From Nocardioides bruguierae (lineage in GTDB: Bacteria; Actinomycetota; Actinomycetes; Propionibacteriales; Nocardioidaceae), in contig NZ_JAMOIL010000009.1 of assembly GCF_023656415.1 (NCBI RefSeq), forward strand, positions 1 through 64,000: 64,000 nt of DNA, written 5' to 3'. Each line of letters begins with the position of its first letter. The first letter of the stretch is position 1. The translations under genes and the position numbers were made by a program. Positions 50,295 through 59,407 of this stretch are shown here, piece after piece. The notes under the pieces were generated by a model. That model ran no database searches and was not told where the DNA came from. It saw only the letters and a list, made by a program, of their open reading frames with translations.

Positions 50295-51455
50295 ATGAGC
50301 CTGGTGGGAGCCGTCGACCGCTTCCAGCGGCGCTTCTCGCCCGTCTCGATCCCGCTGTCCACGATCTACAAGTTCATGGACGACCAGGGCCCCTACCTCT
50401 CCGCGATCATCACCTACTACGGGTTCATCGCGATCTTCCCGCTGCTGCTGCTGGCGTCCTCGATCCTGGGCTTCGTCCTCCAGGGCGACTCCGCGCTCCA
50501 GGAGACGGTGCTCAACTCCGCGCTGAGCACCTTCCCGATCATCGGCGACCAGCTCGGCACGCCCGAGGGCCTCACCGGCTCCACCGCCGCGGTGGTCGTC
50601 GGTACCGTCACCGCCCTCTACGGCTCGCTCGGCCTGGGCCAGGCCATCCAGAACGCGGTGAACATCAGCTGGGCGGTGCCGCGGGACTCCCGGCCCAACC
50701 CCTTCCTGCTGCGGCTGCGCAGCCTCCTGCTGCTCGCCACGGCGGGCGTCTCGGTCATCGTCATCTCGGTGCTCTCCGCGATCGGCTCCGAGACCGAGTT
50801 CCTCGGGCACAGCACCACCTCGGCGCTGCGCTGGACGATCCGCATCGTCACCGTGCTCGTGATCGGGCTGGTGCTCACGATCCTGTTCCGGCTCGCCTCG
50901 GCCCGCTCGGTGCCGCTGCGCCGCTCGGCGCCCGGTGCCTTCGTGGTCGCCGTGCTGTGGCAGGCGCTCCAGACGATCGGCACGCTCTACGTCACCCGGG
51001 TGATCGCCGAGACCGAGGGCATGAACGGCACGTTCGCGCTCGTCCTCGGCCTCATGGGCATCATCTACGTCGCCGCCTTCATGGGTGTGCTCGGCATGGA
51101 GGTCAACGTCGTGCTCGCCCGCAAGCTGTACCCGCGGGCGCTGCTGACGCCGTTCACCGACAACGTCCGGCTCACCGACGCCGACAAGCGCACGTACGCG
51201 TACTACGCCACGATGCAGCGGCACAAGGGCTACGAGAACATCCAGGTCACGTGGGGCCTGCCCCCGATGGACCGCCCCGCCTCGTCCGGCACGACGGACG
51301 ACGGCCCGCGATCGTCCTCCTCGGGCACCCCCGCCGACGCCCACCCGGCGGACACCCCGCAGCAGCGGCGCCGCGAGACGCGCGCCGCCCCGCCGACCAC
51401 CCACGTGTCGCTGGACGCCGTCGAGGCCGAGGAGCTCGGCCGCCGGGAGGACTGA
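50295..51455 (+). CDS. YihY/BrkB-family membrane protein
   Basis: 386 aa. Six hydrophobic segments in the first 290 residues with YihY features (YLSAIITYYGFIAIFPLLLLASSILGFVL, LGQAIQNAVNISWAVP, RRSAPGAFVVAVLWQALQ, MGIIYVAAFMGVLGMEVNVVL). A hydrophilic tail of about 90 residues, rich in Ser/Pro/Arg, follows. Once called ribonuclease BN in error, the family is now treated as a membrane protein of unknown, possibly transport, function. Confidence 0.9.
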   Translation: MSLVGAVDRFQRRFSPVSIPLSTIYKFMDDQGPYLSAIITYYGFIAIFPLLLLASSILGFVLQGDSALQETVLNSALSTFPIIGDQLGTPEGLTGSTAAVVVGTVTALYGSLGLGQAIQNAVNISWAVPRDSRPNPFLLRLRSLLLLATAGVSVIVISVLSAIGSETEFLGHSTTSALRWTIRIVTVLVIGLVLTILFRLASARSVPLRRSAPGAFVVAVLWQALQTIGTLYVTRVIAETEGMNGTFALVLGLMGIIYVAAFMGVLGMEVNVVLARKLYPRALLTPFTDNVRLTDADKRTYAYYATMQRHKGYENIQVTWGLPPMDRPASSGTTDDGPRSSSSGTPADAHPADTPQQRRRETRAAPPTTHVSLDAVEAEELGRRED

Positions 51456-51464
51456 GCGGCTGCG

Positions 51465-52298
51465 TCAGGGGCGGCCGAGGGGCCGCGGGGCGAACATCGG
51501 CACGCGGGCGGCGTACTCGTCCCACCCGTCCCGCTGCGACATCTTCTTCTCCAGCAGCTTCGCGCCGGTGACGTTGCGCAGGAAGAACGTCATCGCGACG
51601 GGGCACAGCACGGTGACGAGGCCGAGCAGCCAGCCAGATGCGAGCCCGCCGGCGAGCCAGAGGCCCCACCAGACGCAGGCGTCGCCGAAGTAGTTGGGGT
51701 GGCGGGTGAGGCCCCAGAGGCCCTCGTCCATCACGGGCGGGCGCTCCTCGCGGGGGCGCGCCTTGTACTCGCGCAGCTGGCGGTCGCCGACGGCCTCGAA
51801 GTACAGCCCGACCGCCCAGACGACGACGCCCAGGACGACGACCGGCCACCAGGTCGCGGCCACGACCGCGCCGATCACGACCGGCAGCGAGACGAACCAC
51901 TGGGCGAAGCCCTGGACGAGGAAGACCCGCCGGACGGCGGTGCCCATCCCCACCTCGGCGAGCGAGCCGCCGAGCATCTCGGCGTAGCGGGGGTCCTCCT
52001 TGCCCTGGTGCTCACCGACGGCGCGGGAACGGACGTGCCAGGCCAGCCGGCCGCCCCACACGGCGACCAGCACCATCAGCAGCACGGTGCGCCACGTGGT
52101 CAGCGCGTCGGAGACGAGCAGGCCGATGACTCCGGAGACCAGCGCGACCGCCACGAAACCCGCGCCCCAGGCGACGTCCACCACCGCGACCACGCCGAGC
52201 TGCGCGGCACGCAGGGCGGCGGCCGTCATCGAGACGGCGACGGTGACGAGCGACGCGAGGAGCGCCAGGATCAGGACGGAGGAGTCGAGGTCGGGCAC
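51465..52298 (-). CDS. DUF1295 (steroid-5-alpha-reductase-like) membrane protein
   Basis: 277 aa with six or seven hydrophobic segments and the family motif MDEGLWGLTRHPNYFGDACVWWGLWL near the C-terminus. It starts 1 nt after the second methyltransferase stop codon and ends the sigK operon. Homologues accompany cyclopropane-synthase genes in many bacteria, including the M. tuberculosis sigK locus, and resemble NADPH-dependent reductases of membrane lipids; I infer a reductase step on a modified fatty acid. Confidence 0.88.
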   Translation of the reverse strand: MPDLDSSVLILALLASLVTVAVSMTAAALRAAQLGVVAVVDVAWGAGFVAVALVSGVIGLLVSDALTTWRTVLLMVLVAVWGGRLAWHVRSRAVGEHQGKEDPRYAEMLGGSLAEVGMGTAVRRVFLVQGFAQWFVSLPVVIGAVVAATWWPVVVLGVVVWAVGLYFEAVGDRQLREYKARPREERPPVMDEGLWGLTRHPNYFGDACVWWGLWLAGGLASGWLLGLVTVLCPVAMTFFLRNVTGAKLLEKKMSQRDGWDEYAARVPMFAPRPLGRP

Positions 52299-52299
52299 C

Positions 52300-53625
52300 T
52301 CAGAAGTCTCGGACCAGCGGCAGCGTGTGCGCTCCACCCGGCCGGACCATGGTGATCTGGTCGACGCCCATGCGGCCGTCGCGGAAGGCCATCGAGCCGC
52401 CGACGAGGTAGAGGTACCAGACGCGGACGACCTCCTCGCCGACCAGGTCGACGAGGCGTGCGCGGTTCTCGTGGAAGCGCTCCAGCCACCCGGCCACGGT
52501 CAGCACGTAGTGCTCGCGCATGGCGTGCACGTCGCGCACCTCGAGGCCCGCCTGCTCCAGGAAGCCGACGGTCTGCCCGACGGGTCGCATGTGCATGTCC
52601 GGGGCGATGAAGGACTCGATGAACGGGCCGCCGCCGGGCCACTTGCCGGCCCGCGACATCTGCTGGATCAGCACCCGGCCGCCGGGGCGCACGGAGTCGT
52701 GCAGGACCTGCGCGTAGGTGGGGTAGTTGCCCTGGCCGACGTGCTCGCCCATCTCGATGGAGGCGACGGCGTCGTACTCGCGACCGCGCGGCGGGACGGC
52801 GTCGCGGTAGTCCTGGAGCCGGATCTCGACCCGGTCCTCGAGGCCGCGCTCGCGGATGCGGGCGTCGATGAACTTCTTCTGCTCGGCCGCGATGGTGACG
52901 CCGGTGACCCGGGCACCGAAGTGCTCTGCGGCGTAGAGGGAGAGCGAGCCCCAGCCGCAGCCGACGTCGAGGAACCGGGAGCCCTCGGTGAGCCCCACCT
53001 TGCGACAGACCAGGTCGAGCTTGGCGGCCTGTGCCTCGGTGAGCGGCTGGTCGGGGCTGGAGTGGTAGCCGCTGGAGTAGGCCATGTGCGGCTCGAGGAT
53101 GGCCTCGTAGAACTCGTTCGAGAGGTCGTAGTGGAACGAGATGGACGCCCGGTCGCGCAGCTTGGAGTGCAGCCGGCCGTTGATCTCGGCCTGGGAGGCC
53201 GGGTTGGGCAGCGGCTTGCCGAGCACGCCCAGCTCGCGGGCCAGCCGGGCGGCGCTCACCAGGGCGCGCGGATCGGGGCGGCCGGAGGAGAGACCGCGCT
53301 CGCGGGCCACGGCGAACGCGTGGGTGAGGGCCTTGTCCAGGTCCCACCGCTCGTCCTCGACGACCTCGAGCTCACCGGTGACGTAGGCCTGGGCCGCGCC
53401 CAGCTCGCCCGGGTGCCACAGCAGCCGACGCAGCGCGTCGGGCGAGCGCAGCTCGATCGTCGGCACGGAGCCGTCGGTCGGCCCGGCGTCCGAGCCGTCC
53501 CACGCCACGAGGTGGACGGGCAGGTCCCCGCCCACGAACGGACGCAGCACCTGCGAGATCCGGTAGGCGATGCCGTGCTGGCCCGGCACGGGCGGGGCGA
53601 CGGGCGGCGTGGTCGTGGCGGTCAC
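52300..53625 (-). CDS. Cyclopropane-fatty-acid synthase family methyltransferase (copy 2)
   Basis: 441 aa. A divergent N-terminal half precedes the SAM domain: FHYDLSNEFYEAILEPHMAYSSGYH, FLDVGCGWGSLSLYAAEHFGARVTGVTIAAEQ (SAM loop GCGWG, about 240), IEMGEHVG with the catalytic-region Glu, and a C-terminal MAFRDGRMGVDQITMVRP. This copy keeps the classical GCGWG. Such enzymes transfer a methyl group to the double bond of phospholipid acyl chains. GTG overlaps the stop of copy 1 by 4 nt. Confidence 0.9.
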   Translation of the reverse strand: MTATTTPPVAPPVPGQHGIAYRISQVLRPFVGGDLPVHLVAWDGSDAGPTDGSVPTIELRSPDALRRLLWHPGELGAAQAYVTGELEVVEDERWDLDKALTHAFAVARERGLSSGRPDPRALVSAARLARELGVLGKPLPNPASQAEINGRLHSKLRDRASISFHYDLSNEFYEAILEPHMAYSSGYHSSPDQPLTEAQAAKLDLVCRKVGLTEGSRFLDVGCGWGSLSLYAAEHFGARVTGVTIAAEQKKFIDARIRERGLEDRVEIRLQDYRDAVPPRGREYDAVASIEMGEHVGQGNYPTYAQVLHDSVRPGGRVLIQQMSRAGKWPGGGPFIESFIAPDMHMRPVGQTVGFLEQAGLEVRDVHAMREHYVLTVAGWLERFHENRARLVDLVGEEVVRVWYLYLVGGSMAFRDGRMGVDQITMVRPGGAHTLPLVRDF

Positions 53626-54998
53626 GCGACGGCCTCCTCGCCCAGCTGGGTGCCCGAGGCGGCCTCGTGGGGCCGGGAGAGCACCAGCTGGTAGTCGTCG
53701 ATGTAGCCGGAGGCGAAGCCGGCTCGGGAGTACTCCAGGTAGAAGTGCCACATGCGGCAGAAGACCTCGTCGAAGCCGAGGGCGAGCACCTCGTCGCGGC
53801 GGTCGAGGAACGCCTCGTCCCACAGCCGCAGCGTCTCGGCGTAGTGCTGGCCGAACTGGAACCGCTCGGTCAGCCGCAGCGAGGTGTGCCGGCGGGTGAC
53901 GTCGTCGATCGCCTCGACGCTGGGCAGCAGGCCGCCGGGGAAGATGTACTTGTGGATCCAGGTGTAGGTGTTCCTGGTGGCCAGCATCCGGTCGTGGCGC
54001 ATCGTGATCGCCTGGATGGCGACCTTGCCGCCGGGCGCCAGCCGCGAGTCGATGGTGGAGAAGTACACGGGCCAGTAGTCGGCGCCGACGGCCTCGATCA
54101 TCTCGACCGAGACGATCGCGTCGTAGGTGCCCTCGACGTCGCGGTAGTCGCACAGGTCGATGGAGACGCGGTCGGCGTACCCGGCGTCCGCCACCCGCTC
54201 GCGGGCGAGGGCGAGCTGCTCGCGGGAGAGGGTCACCGAGTGGACGGTGGCACCGCGGCGGGCGGCGCGGATGGCCAGCTCGCCCCAGCCGGTGCCGATC
54301 TCCAGCACGCGCGAGCCGGCGCCCACGCCGGCGGCGTCGAGCAGCCGCTCGATCTTGGCGCCCTGTGCGTCGGCCAGGGTGGCGGCGTCCACGGTGCCCG
54401 GGGACGCGGCGACCAGCCGCGAGGGAAGCGGGTGGTGCTGGCGGTGCGAGAGGTCGTCGTCCTGGGCGACGACGCCCGTGGGCCACAGGGCGGCGGAGTA
54501 GCTGAGCGTGGAGTCCAGGAACAGCCGGAAGAGGTCGTTGGACAGGTCGTAGTGGTGCGCGATGTTGCTGCGAGCGTTCTTCTTGCTCGAGCGCTGCCAG
54601 CGCGGGGGCCGCTTCACGACCAGCGCACGGAAGCGCTGGAGCGACTGCGGCACCAGGTCGGTCATCTCGGCCGCCAGCACGGTGAGGAAGCCGCCGAGGT
54701 CCTCGGCGTCCCAGGCGCCGGTGAGGTAGGCCTCGCCGAACCCGATGAGCTGGTGGCGGCCGAGGCGGGAGAAGAACTCCTCGGCGTCGTGCACCGTCAT
54801 GGACGGGCCACCGCGGCCGTAGGTGCGGCCCTCGAGGTGCACGGTGACCTCGAGCCGGCCGACCGCGGCGAGGAAGAGCTTGCGGGCCGCCCCCGCGGCG
54901 ACGCGGGTGCGGGGGCCGGGCGTGATCGGTCGCAGACCGGGCCAGACGGAGGTGTCGGGGGGCGTGGTCGGGCGGGCGGGGGCGAGGTTCTCGGTCAC
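53622..54998 (-). CDS. Cyclopropane-fatty-acid synthase family methyltransferase (copy 1)
   Basis: 458 aa, UfaA1-like. IAHHYDLSNDLFRLFLDSTLSYSAALW, a 40-residue insert with DDLSHRQHHPLPSR, then VLEIGTGWGELAIRAARRGATVHSVTLS (SAM loop GTGWG, not GCGWG), IVSVEMIEAVGADYW and YIFPGGLLPSVEAI. It is about 60% through the operon and overlaps genes on both sides by GTGA. The two methyltransferase copies differ clearly, so they probably act on different positions or on successive intermediates. Confidence 0.92.
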   Translation of the reverse strand: MTENLAPARPTTPPDTSVWPGLRPITPGPRTRVAAGAARKLFLAAVGRLEVTVHLEGRTYGRGGPSMTVHDAEEFFSRLGRHQLIGFGEAYLTGAWDAEDLGGFLTVLAAEMTDLVPQSLQRFRALVVKRPPRWQRSSKKNARSNIAHHYDLSNDLFRLFLDSTLSYSAALWPTGVVAQDDDLSHRQHHPLPSRLVAASPGTVDAATLADAQGAKIERLLDAAGVGAGSRVLEIGTGWGELAIRAARRGATVHSVTLSREQLALARERVADAGYADRVSIDLCDYRDVEGTYDAIVSVEMIEAVGADYWPVYFSTIDSRLAPGGKVAIQAITMRHDRMLATRNTYTWIHKYIFPGGLLPSVEAIDDVTRRHTSLRLTERFQFGQHYAETLRLWDEAFLDRRDEVLALGFDEVFCRMWHFYLEYSRAGFASGYIDDYQLVLSRPHEAASGTQLGEEAVA

Positions 54999-57097
54999 GC
55001 CTGCACTCCTTCCTGTCGGTGCGAGGGCCGCCGCCGGACAGGGAGTCGGCGCAGCCACAACCAGGTGCCGTGGACGCGGATCAGCGCGGCGTCGCGCAGA
55101 GCCGCGCCGGTGGCACGGTAGGGGGCTCGGGGGGTGTCGTCGCGGGTGCCCGTGACGGAGGCGGAGAAGACGGTCTCGCCGGTCTCCGCGCTGCCGGGGT
55201 GCGTGCCGGGGTAGGTCTCCTCGCTGTGCAGCGAGACGGCCACGGCGAGCCGGTGGCCAGGCACCGGCACGGCCAGCTCGTAGGTGCCCTCGGTGCCGTG
55301 GAAGGGCGAGACGTACATGCCCTTCTCGGTGCGGGCACGGCCCTGGGCGTCGGGGTGCACCAGGTAGGCGTGCACGTCGCCGTAGGTGTTGTGCACCTCG
55401 ACGACGACGGCCTCCACGCGGCTGCGGGAGTCCAGGCACCAGAAGACGCTGATCGGGTTGAAGCAGTAGCCCAGGGTCCGCGGCTGGGCGGCCAGCAGGA
55501 TGCGGCCGGCCGGGTCGGGCGTGACGTCCTGCGTGGCCAGGAAGCCTGTGACGTTCTCGCGCAGGCTACGTGCGGGGTCGCCCAGGTGGTCGCGGGACTC
55601 GAAGGTGCCCTTGAGGAATGCCAGCGGCCGGTGGTCGGGGAGGTCGTCGACGTCCACGAGCCACAGCGAGGACGTGCTGGTGAAGGTGCGCCGGAACGGG
55701 CGGCGGCGGGTGTGGCTGACCTGCGTGGAGTAGACCGCCGGGGTGCGCGGCACCTCGACGCTCTCGTCGGTCTCGGTGACCTCGGGCCACTCCAGCCCGA
55801 GGCGGGTGACGGCGGCCAGGCCGGAGCGTGCTCCGTCCTCGTGGAAGCCCCAGCCGTGGTAGGCGCCGGCGAACGCCAGGCGGCTGCTCTCGATCTCGGG
55901 CAGGCGGCGCTGCGCGGCGACCGACTCGGGCGTGTAGAGCGGGTGCTCGTACTCCATCCGGTCGATCACGCTGGCCGGGTCGACGAGGTGCTCGCCGCCC
56001 AGCGTGACCAGGTAGCGGGTGTCGGTGTCGAGGCGCTGGAGGCGGGTGAGGTCGTAGGTGACGACGACGCCCTGCTCCACCCCGTCGGCGCGGGTCTGCG
56101 CCTCGGTCGGCCGCAGGAAGTTCCAGGACGCCCGGGCGCCGTCGGCCTGTGGCAGCAGCGAGGAGTCGGTGTGCAGCAGCGCCGTGTTCGGCGAGTACGG
56201 CATCGCGGCCAGCACCTCGCGCTGGGCCGCGGTCGGCTCGCCGAGCAGCGACAGCGCCTGGTGCGGGTGGGTGGCCACGACCACGGCGTCGAAGGTCTCG
56301 GTGCGGCCGCTGCCGTCGGTGATCGCCACGCCGTCGTCCGTCTCGACGAGGCCGGTGACCTTCGTGTCGAGCCGGACCTCGCCGGCCGACCCGGTCAGCT
56401 CGGCGCCGATCCGCTCGACGTAGGTGCGCGAGCCGCCCGTGACGGTGCGCCAGGTGGGGCTGCCGAAGATCGACAGCATCCCGTGGTGGCGCAGGAACGC
56501 GAACAGGTAGCGGGCCGGGTAGTCGAGGGAGACCGACGGCTCGCAGGACCACACGGCCGCCACCAGCGGCTCCATGAAGTGCCGCACGAAGAAGGGGGAG
56601 AAGCCCGCCTCGTCCAGGAAGGCCCGCAGGGTCTGGTCGCCGTGCGCCTCGCCCTCGTCGCCCGCCTCGAGCAGGGCGTGGGCCCGGCGGTGGAAGCGGG
56701 GGATCTCGGTGAGCATCCGCAGGAAGCGCGGGTTGCGCAGGTTCGCGGACGTGGGGAACAGGCCGCTGCGACCCAGCGCTCCGGCCCACTCCACGCCGGC
56801 GGCGTCGTCGCGGATCGACATCGACATCTCGGAGGGCTGCGTGCCCACCCCCAGCTCGCGGAAGACCCGCAGCAGCGTCGGGTAGGTGCGCCGGTTGTGG
56901 ACGATGAAGCCGGTGTCGATGCCGAGCGTCCGCTCGCCCTCGACGACGGTGTGCGTGTCGGCGTGCCCGCCCAGACGCGCGTCGGCCTCGTAGAGGGTGA
57001 CGTGGGCCGTCCGGGAGGCGACGTGCGCGGCCACCAGGCCGGCGACGCCGGAGCCGATGACGGCGACCCGGCCCGGGGCCTGCGCGGGTCGCGCCAT
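54995..57097 (-). CDS. Fused FAD-dependent oxidoreductase / DUF1365 protein
   Basis: 700 aa, two domains in one frame. Residues 1-430 are an amine-oxidase-like FAD protein (VAVIGSGVAGLVAAHVASRTAHVTLYEADARLGGHADTH; FAGAYHGWGFHEDGARSGL at its end). From about 440 the DUF1365 family begins (AVYSTQVSHTRRRPFRRTFTSTSSLWLVDVDDLP, then NVTGFLATQ, TLGYCFNPISVFWC and YVSPFHG). In M. tuberculosis these are separate genes (Rv0449c and Rv0448c). Fusion suggests the two act on the same lipid, probably with the methyltransferase encoded next. ATG overlaps the rskA stop. Confidence 0.92.
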   Translation of the reverse strand: MARPAQAPGRVAVIGSGVAGLVAAHVASRTAHVTLYEADARLGGHADTHTVVEGERTLGIDTGFIVHNRRTYPTLLRVFRELGVGTQPSEMSMSIRDDAAGVEWAGALGRSGLFPTSANLRNPRFLRMLTEIPRFHRRAHALLEAGDEGEAHGDQTLRAFLDEAGFSPFFVRHFMEPLVAAVWSCEPSVSLDYPARYLFAFLRHHGMLSIFGSPTWRTVTGGSRTYVERIGAELTGSAGEVRLDTKVTGLVETDDGVAITDGSGRTETFDAVVVATHPHQALSLLGEPTAAQREVLAAMPYSPNTALLHTDSSLLPQADGARASWNFLRPTEAQTRADGVEQGVVVTYDLTRLQRLDTDTRYLVTLGGEHLVDPASVIDRMEYEHPLYTPESVAAQRRLPEIESSRLAFAGAYHGWGFHEDGARSGLAAVTRLGLEWPEVTETDESVEVPRTPAVYSTQVSHTRRRPFRRTFTSTSSLWLVDVDDLPDHRPLAFLKGTFESRDHLGDPARSLRENVTGFLATQDVTPDPAGRILLAAQPRTLGYCFNPISVFWCLDSRSRVEAVVVEVHNTYGDVHAYLVHPDAQGRARTEKGMYVSPFHGTEGTYELAVPVPGHRLAVAVSLHSEETYPGTHPGSAETGETVFSASVTGTRDDTPRAPYRATGAALRDAALIRVHGTWLWLRRLPVRRRPSHRQEGVQA

Positions 57098-57849
57098 CAG
57101 GCGTTCTCGAAGGGGATGATGACGGCGCCCTCGAGGGTGGGCTCGGGGGAGCCGCCCTCGGGCTCGACGCTGATGCCCAGGCCGGTGGCCGTGGCGGCGT
57201 CGCCGGAGAGCAGCACCTCGTTGTCGGGGCCGTCGGGCATGAACCCGGCGGCGACCATCTCGCCGTCGTGGTCCAGCCACAGCTCGTAGACGGAGCCGTC
57301 GGGGGCCTCGGACATGCCGCTGGTGATGATCACGGCCTGGTTGAGGTCCTTGGAGCGCACGACCACGGCCTTGGAGCCGTCCTCGAACTTCTGCACGTAG
57401 CGCTCGGCGTCGGTCGCGGCGAGCACCCGGTCGGTCGGCGAGGCGACGAGGGAGGGCGCCGGGGCGTCGTCCCACGGACGGGTGATGGCCAGGGTGGTGG
57501 CGGCCCCTAGCGTGATGACCGCAGCGGCCGCGGCGGCCACGAAGGTCCGCACCCGGGGCGGCCGGTGGGCAGCGACGGAAGGCGTGGGCAGGGTGGCACG
57601 AGGGGCCGAGGCGACGACGGGCGGCAGCGGCCGCACGGTGCCGACCTCGGCCAGCAGCCGCTCGCGCAGCGCTCCCGGAGGGGTGACCTCCTCGGCGGTC
57701 GCGGCCAGCAGCGCGCCGGCCTCGCGCAGCGAGTCCACCTCGCCGCGGCAGTCGCCGCACTCGGCCAGGTGCCGCTCGAAGCGAGCGCGCTCGACGTCGT
57801 CGAGGGCGTCGACGGCGTAGGCGCCTGACAGGGCGTGGACGTCGTTCAT
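57097..57849 (-). CDS. rskA: Anti-sigma-K factor
   Basis: 250 aa. An N-terminal zinc-type anti-sigma domain is seen with His27-x3-Cys31-x2-Cys34 (HLAECGDC), then one membrane helix (about 103-122) and the extracytoplasmic RskA domain (FEDGSKAVVVRSKDLNQAVIITSGMSEAPDGSVYELWLDHDG). It should hold SigK at the membrane until proteolysis or zinc/thiol oxidation releases it. ATG overlaps the sigK stop (ATGA), giving coupled, equal synthesis. Confidence 0.92.
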   Translation of the reverse strand: MNDVHALSGAYAVDALDDVERARFERHLAECGDCRGEVDSLREAGALLAATAEEVTPPGALRERLLAEVGTVRPLPPVVASAPRATLPTPSVAAHRPPRVRTFVAAAAAAVITLGAATTLAITRPWDDAPAPSLVASPTDRVLAATDAERYVQKFEDGSKAVVVRSKDLNQAVIITSGMSEAPDGSVYELWLDHDGEMVAAGFMPDGPDNEVLLSGDAATATGLGISVEPEGGSPEPTLEGAVIIPFENA

Positions 57850-58487
57850 CGGCCTACTCCCAACGCGTCTCGTAGTCGTATGAGCCCGTCCCGGATCCGC
57901 GTCTTCGCGGTGCCGACGGGCAGCTGCAGCATGCTGGCGACCTCGGTGTGGGTGTACCCGCCGAAGTAGGCCAGCTCGATGGCCTCCCGCTGCACCTGGG
58001 TGAGCGAGGAGAGGGCCCCACGGACCCGCCGAGCCTCCAGCGACGCGTGCGCCGCCTCGGCCGTCACGTCGTGGGGCACGGGCTGGTTCTTGTGCTGGTA
58101 GGCGACGTCGCGCCTGGTCGCGGCCTCGGCCGAGCGGACCCGGTCGACGGCCTTGCGGTGCACGATCGTCATGACCCACGACAGCGCGCTGCCGCGCTCG
58201 GGGTCGAAGCGTGCGGAGGTCCGCCACACCTCGAGGAAGGCCTCCTGGGTGACCTCCTCGGCCTGGGCCGGGTCCCGCACGACGCGCACCGCGAGCCCGT
58301 AGGCCCGGGACGAGCAGGCGTCGTAGAGCCTGGCGAAGGCGGACTGGTCGCCGCGGGCGCAGCAGCGCAGGGCCTCGTTCAGCTCCTGCGCGGCGTCCCG
58401 AGCGGCGACGGTGACGTCCTCGGGGCGCGCGCGACCGGAGGACGTGGAGCCGGCCTCACCGGGTATCGCATCGCTCACGAGGCGCAT
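57846..58487 (-). CDS. sigK: ECF RNA polymerase sigma factor, SigK type
   Basis: 213 aa. Region 2 (LYDACSSRAYGLAVRVVRDPAQAEEVTQEAFLEVWRTSARFDPERGSALSWVMTIVHRKAVDRVRS) and region 4 (LSSLTQVQREAIELAYFGGYTHTEVASMLQLPVGTAKTRIRDGLIRLRDAL) are complete. The RskA partner, downstream lipid genes and MPT83-like gene together identify SigK. A short N-terminal extension of about 30 residues is unlike the core. GGAAG lies upstream of the ATG. No SigK-type promoter was found in front of it, so autoregulation is not shown. Confidence 0.92.
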   Translation of the reverse strand: MRLVSDAIPGEAGSTSSGRARPEDVTVAARDAAQELNEALRCCARGDQSAFARLYDACSSRAYGLAVRVVRDPAQAEEVTQEAFLEVWRTSARFDPERGSALSWVMTIVHRKAVDRVRSAEAATRRDVAYQHKNQPVPHDVTAEAAHASLEARRVRGALSSLTQVQREAIELAYFGGYTHTEVASMLQLPVGTAKTRIRDGLIRLRDALGVGR

Positions 58488-58544
58488 CGTCCCAAACTTC
58501 CTGCTCGAAGACCCTCACCTCGGGGTGAGTGGTCACGGTGTCGA

Positions 58545-58582
58545 GATCGGCCCGGGCCACCGGGAGGTGGCCCGGGCCGATC
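58545..58582 (-). terminator. Strong hairpin between FAS1 lipoprotein and sigK
   Basis: 17-bp perfect stem (58545-58561 with 58566-58582) and 4-nt loop. It should end the FAS1 transcript and insulate sigK, whose promoter must then lie in the 57 nt between the hairpin and its ATG. Confidence 0.75.
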
Positions 58583-58641
58583 GTGCGTCCGGAGGAGGGG
58601 ACCTGCGGACGACGTGGTCCAGTGCCCCGGAGGGCGCCGGA

Positions 58642-59298
58642 TCAGGGCATCAGCACCTGGTCGATCACGTAGACCGTCGCGTTGGCGGTCGGGATGTTGC
58701 CGCACAGGACGTTGGCGCCGTCGACGGTCATGCCGTCGGTGTCGCCCTCGACGGTGACCATGTCGCCGTTGAGGGTCTCCTGGTCGCCCACGATCTGGTC
58801 GGGGTCCATCTGGCCGGCCACCACGTGGTGGGTCAGGATCGCGGTGAGCGTGTCCTTGTCCTTGAGGACGGCGTTGAGCGTCTTCTTCGGGATCTCGGCG
58901 AACGCGTCGTCGGTGGGGGCGAAGACGGTCAGCGCGTCGGCACCGTTGAGGGTGTCGACCAGGTCGGCGGCCTGGACGGCCGAGACGAGGGTGCCGAGCA
59001 GCGGGTTGTTGCTCGCGGCGGTGGCGACCGGGTCGGAGACCATGCCGTCGAAGGAGCCGGCGCCGTCGGTCGGCACGGCGGAGCAGGCCGGGCCGAAGAC
59101 CTGGTCGCCCGCGGAGGCCTCGGTGGTGGTGTCCTCGGACTCCATGGAGTCCATCGACTCGGACTCGGTGGCCGAGGCGGAGGTCTCGGTGTCGCTGGCG
59201 GCGTTGTCGGTGGACTCGGAACCGCACGCGGCGAGACCGCCCATGGTCAGGACCGCGACGGCCAGGCCGCCGGAGAGACGAAGGGTGGTGCGCTTCAT
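58642..59298 (-). CDS. FAS1 (fasciclin) lipoprotein, MPT83/MPT70-like
   Basis: 218 aa. Lipobox LAAC (Cys25), a Ser/Glu/Met-rich acidic linker, then one fasciclin domain: DPVATAASNNPLLGTLVSAVQAADLVDTLNGADALTVFAPTDDAF, ILTHHVVAGQM and NATVYVIDQVLMP. The blocks and the Cys pair (GPACSAV, NVLCGN) match MPT83/MPT70 of mycobacteria, major SigK targets. It is lipid-anchored outside the membrane; FAS1 domains bind lipids or proteins. Confidence 0.93.
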   Translation of the reverse strand: MKRTTLRLSGGLAVAVLTMGGLAACGSESTDNAASDTETSASATESESMDSMESEDTTTEASAGDQVFGPACSAVPTDGAGSFDGMVSDPVATAASNNPLLGTLVSAVQAADLVDTLNGADALTVFAPTDDAFAEIPKKTLNAVLKDKDTLTAILTHHVVAGQMDPDQIVGDQETLNGDMVTVEGDTDGMTVDGANVLCGNIPTANATVYVIDQVLMP

Positions 59299-59407
59299 GA
59301 TGTCGTGCCTTCCTGCATCGGGGGTACCGGACCCACTGCGGGCCCGGGGGTGCCTCCGGGCCGTCGGTGGTGGTCACCGGCCGGCCCTGAGTGGCTGGAC
59401 GTGAGTA

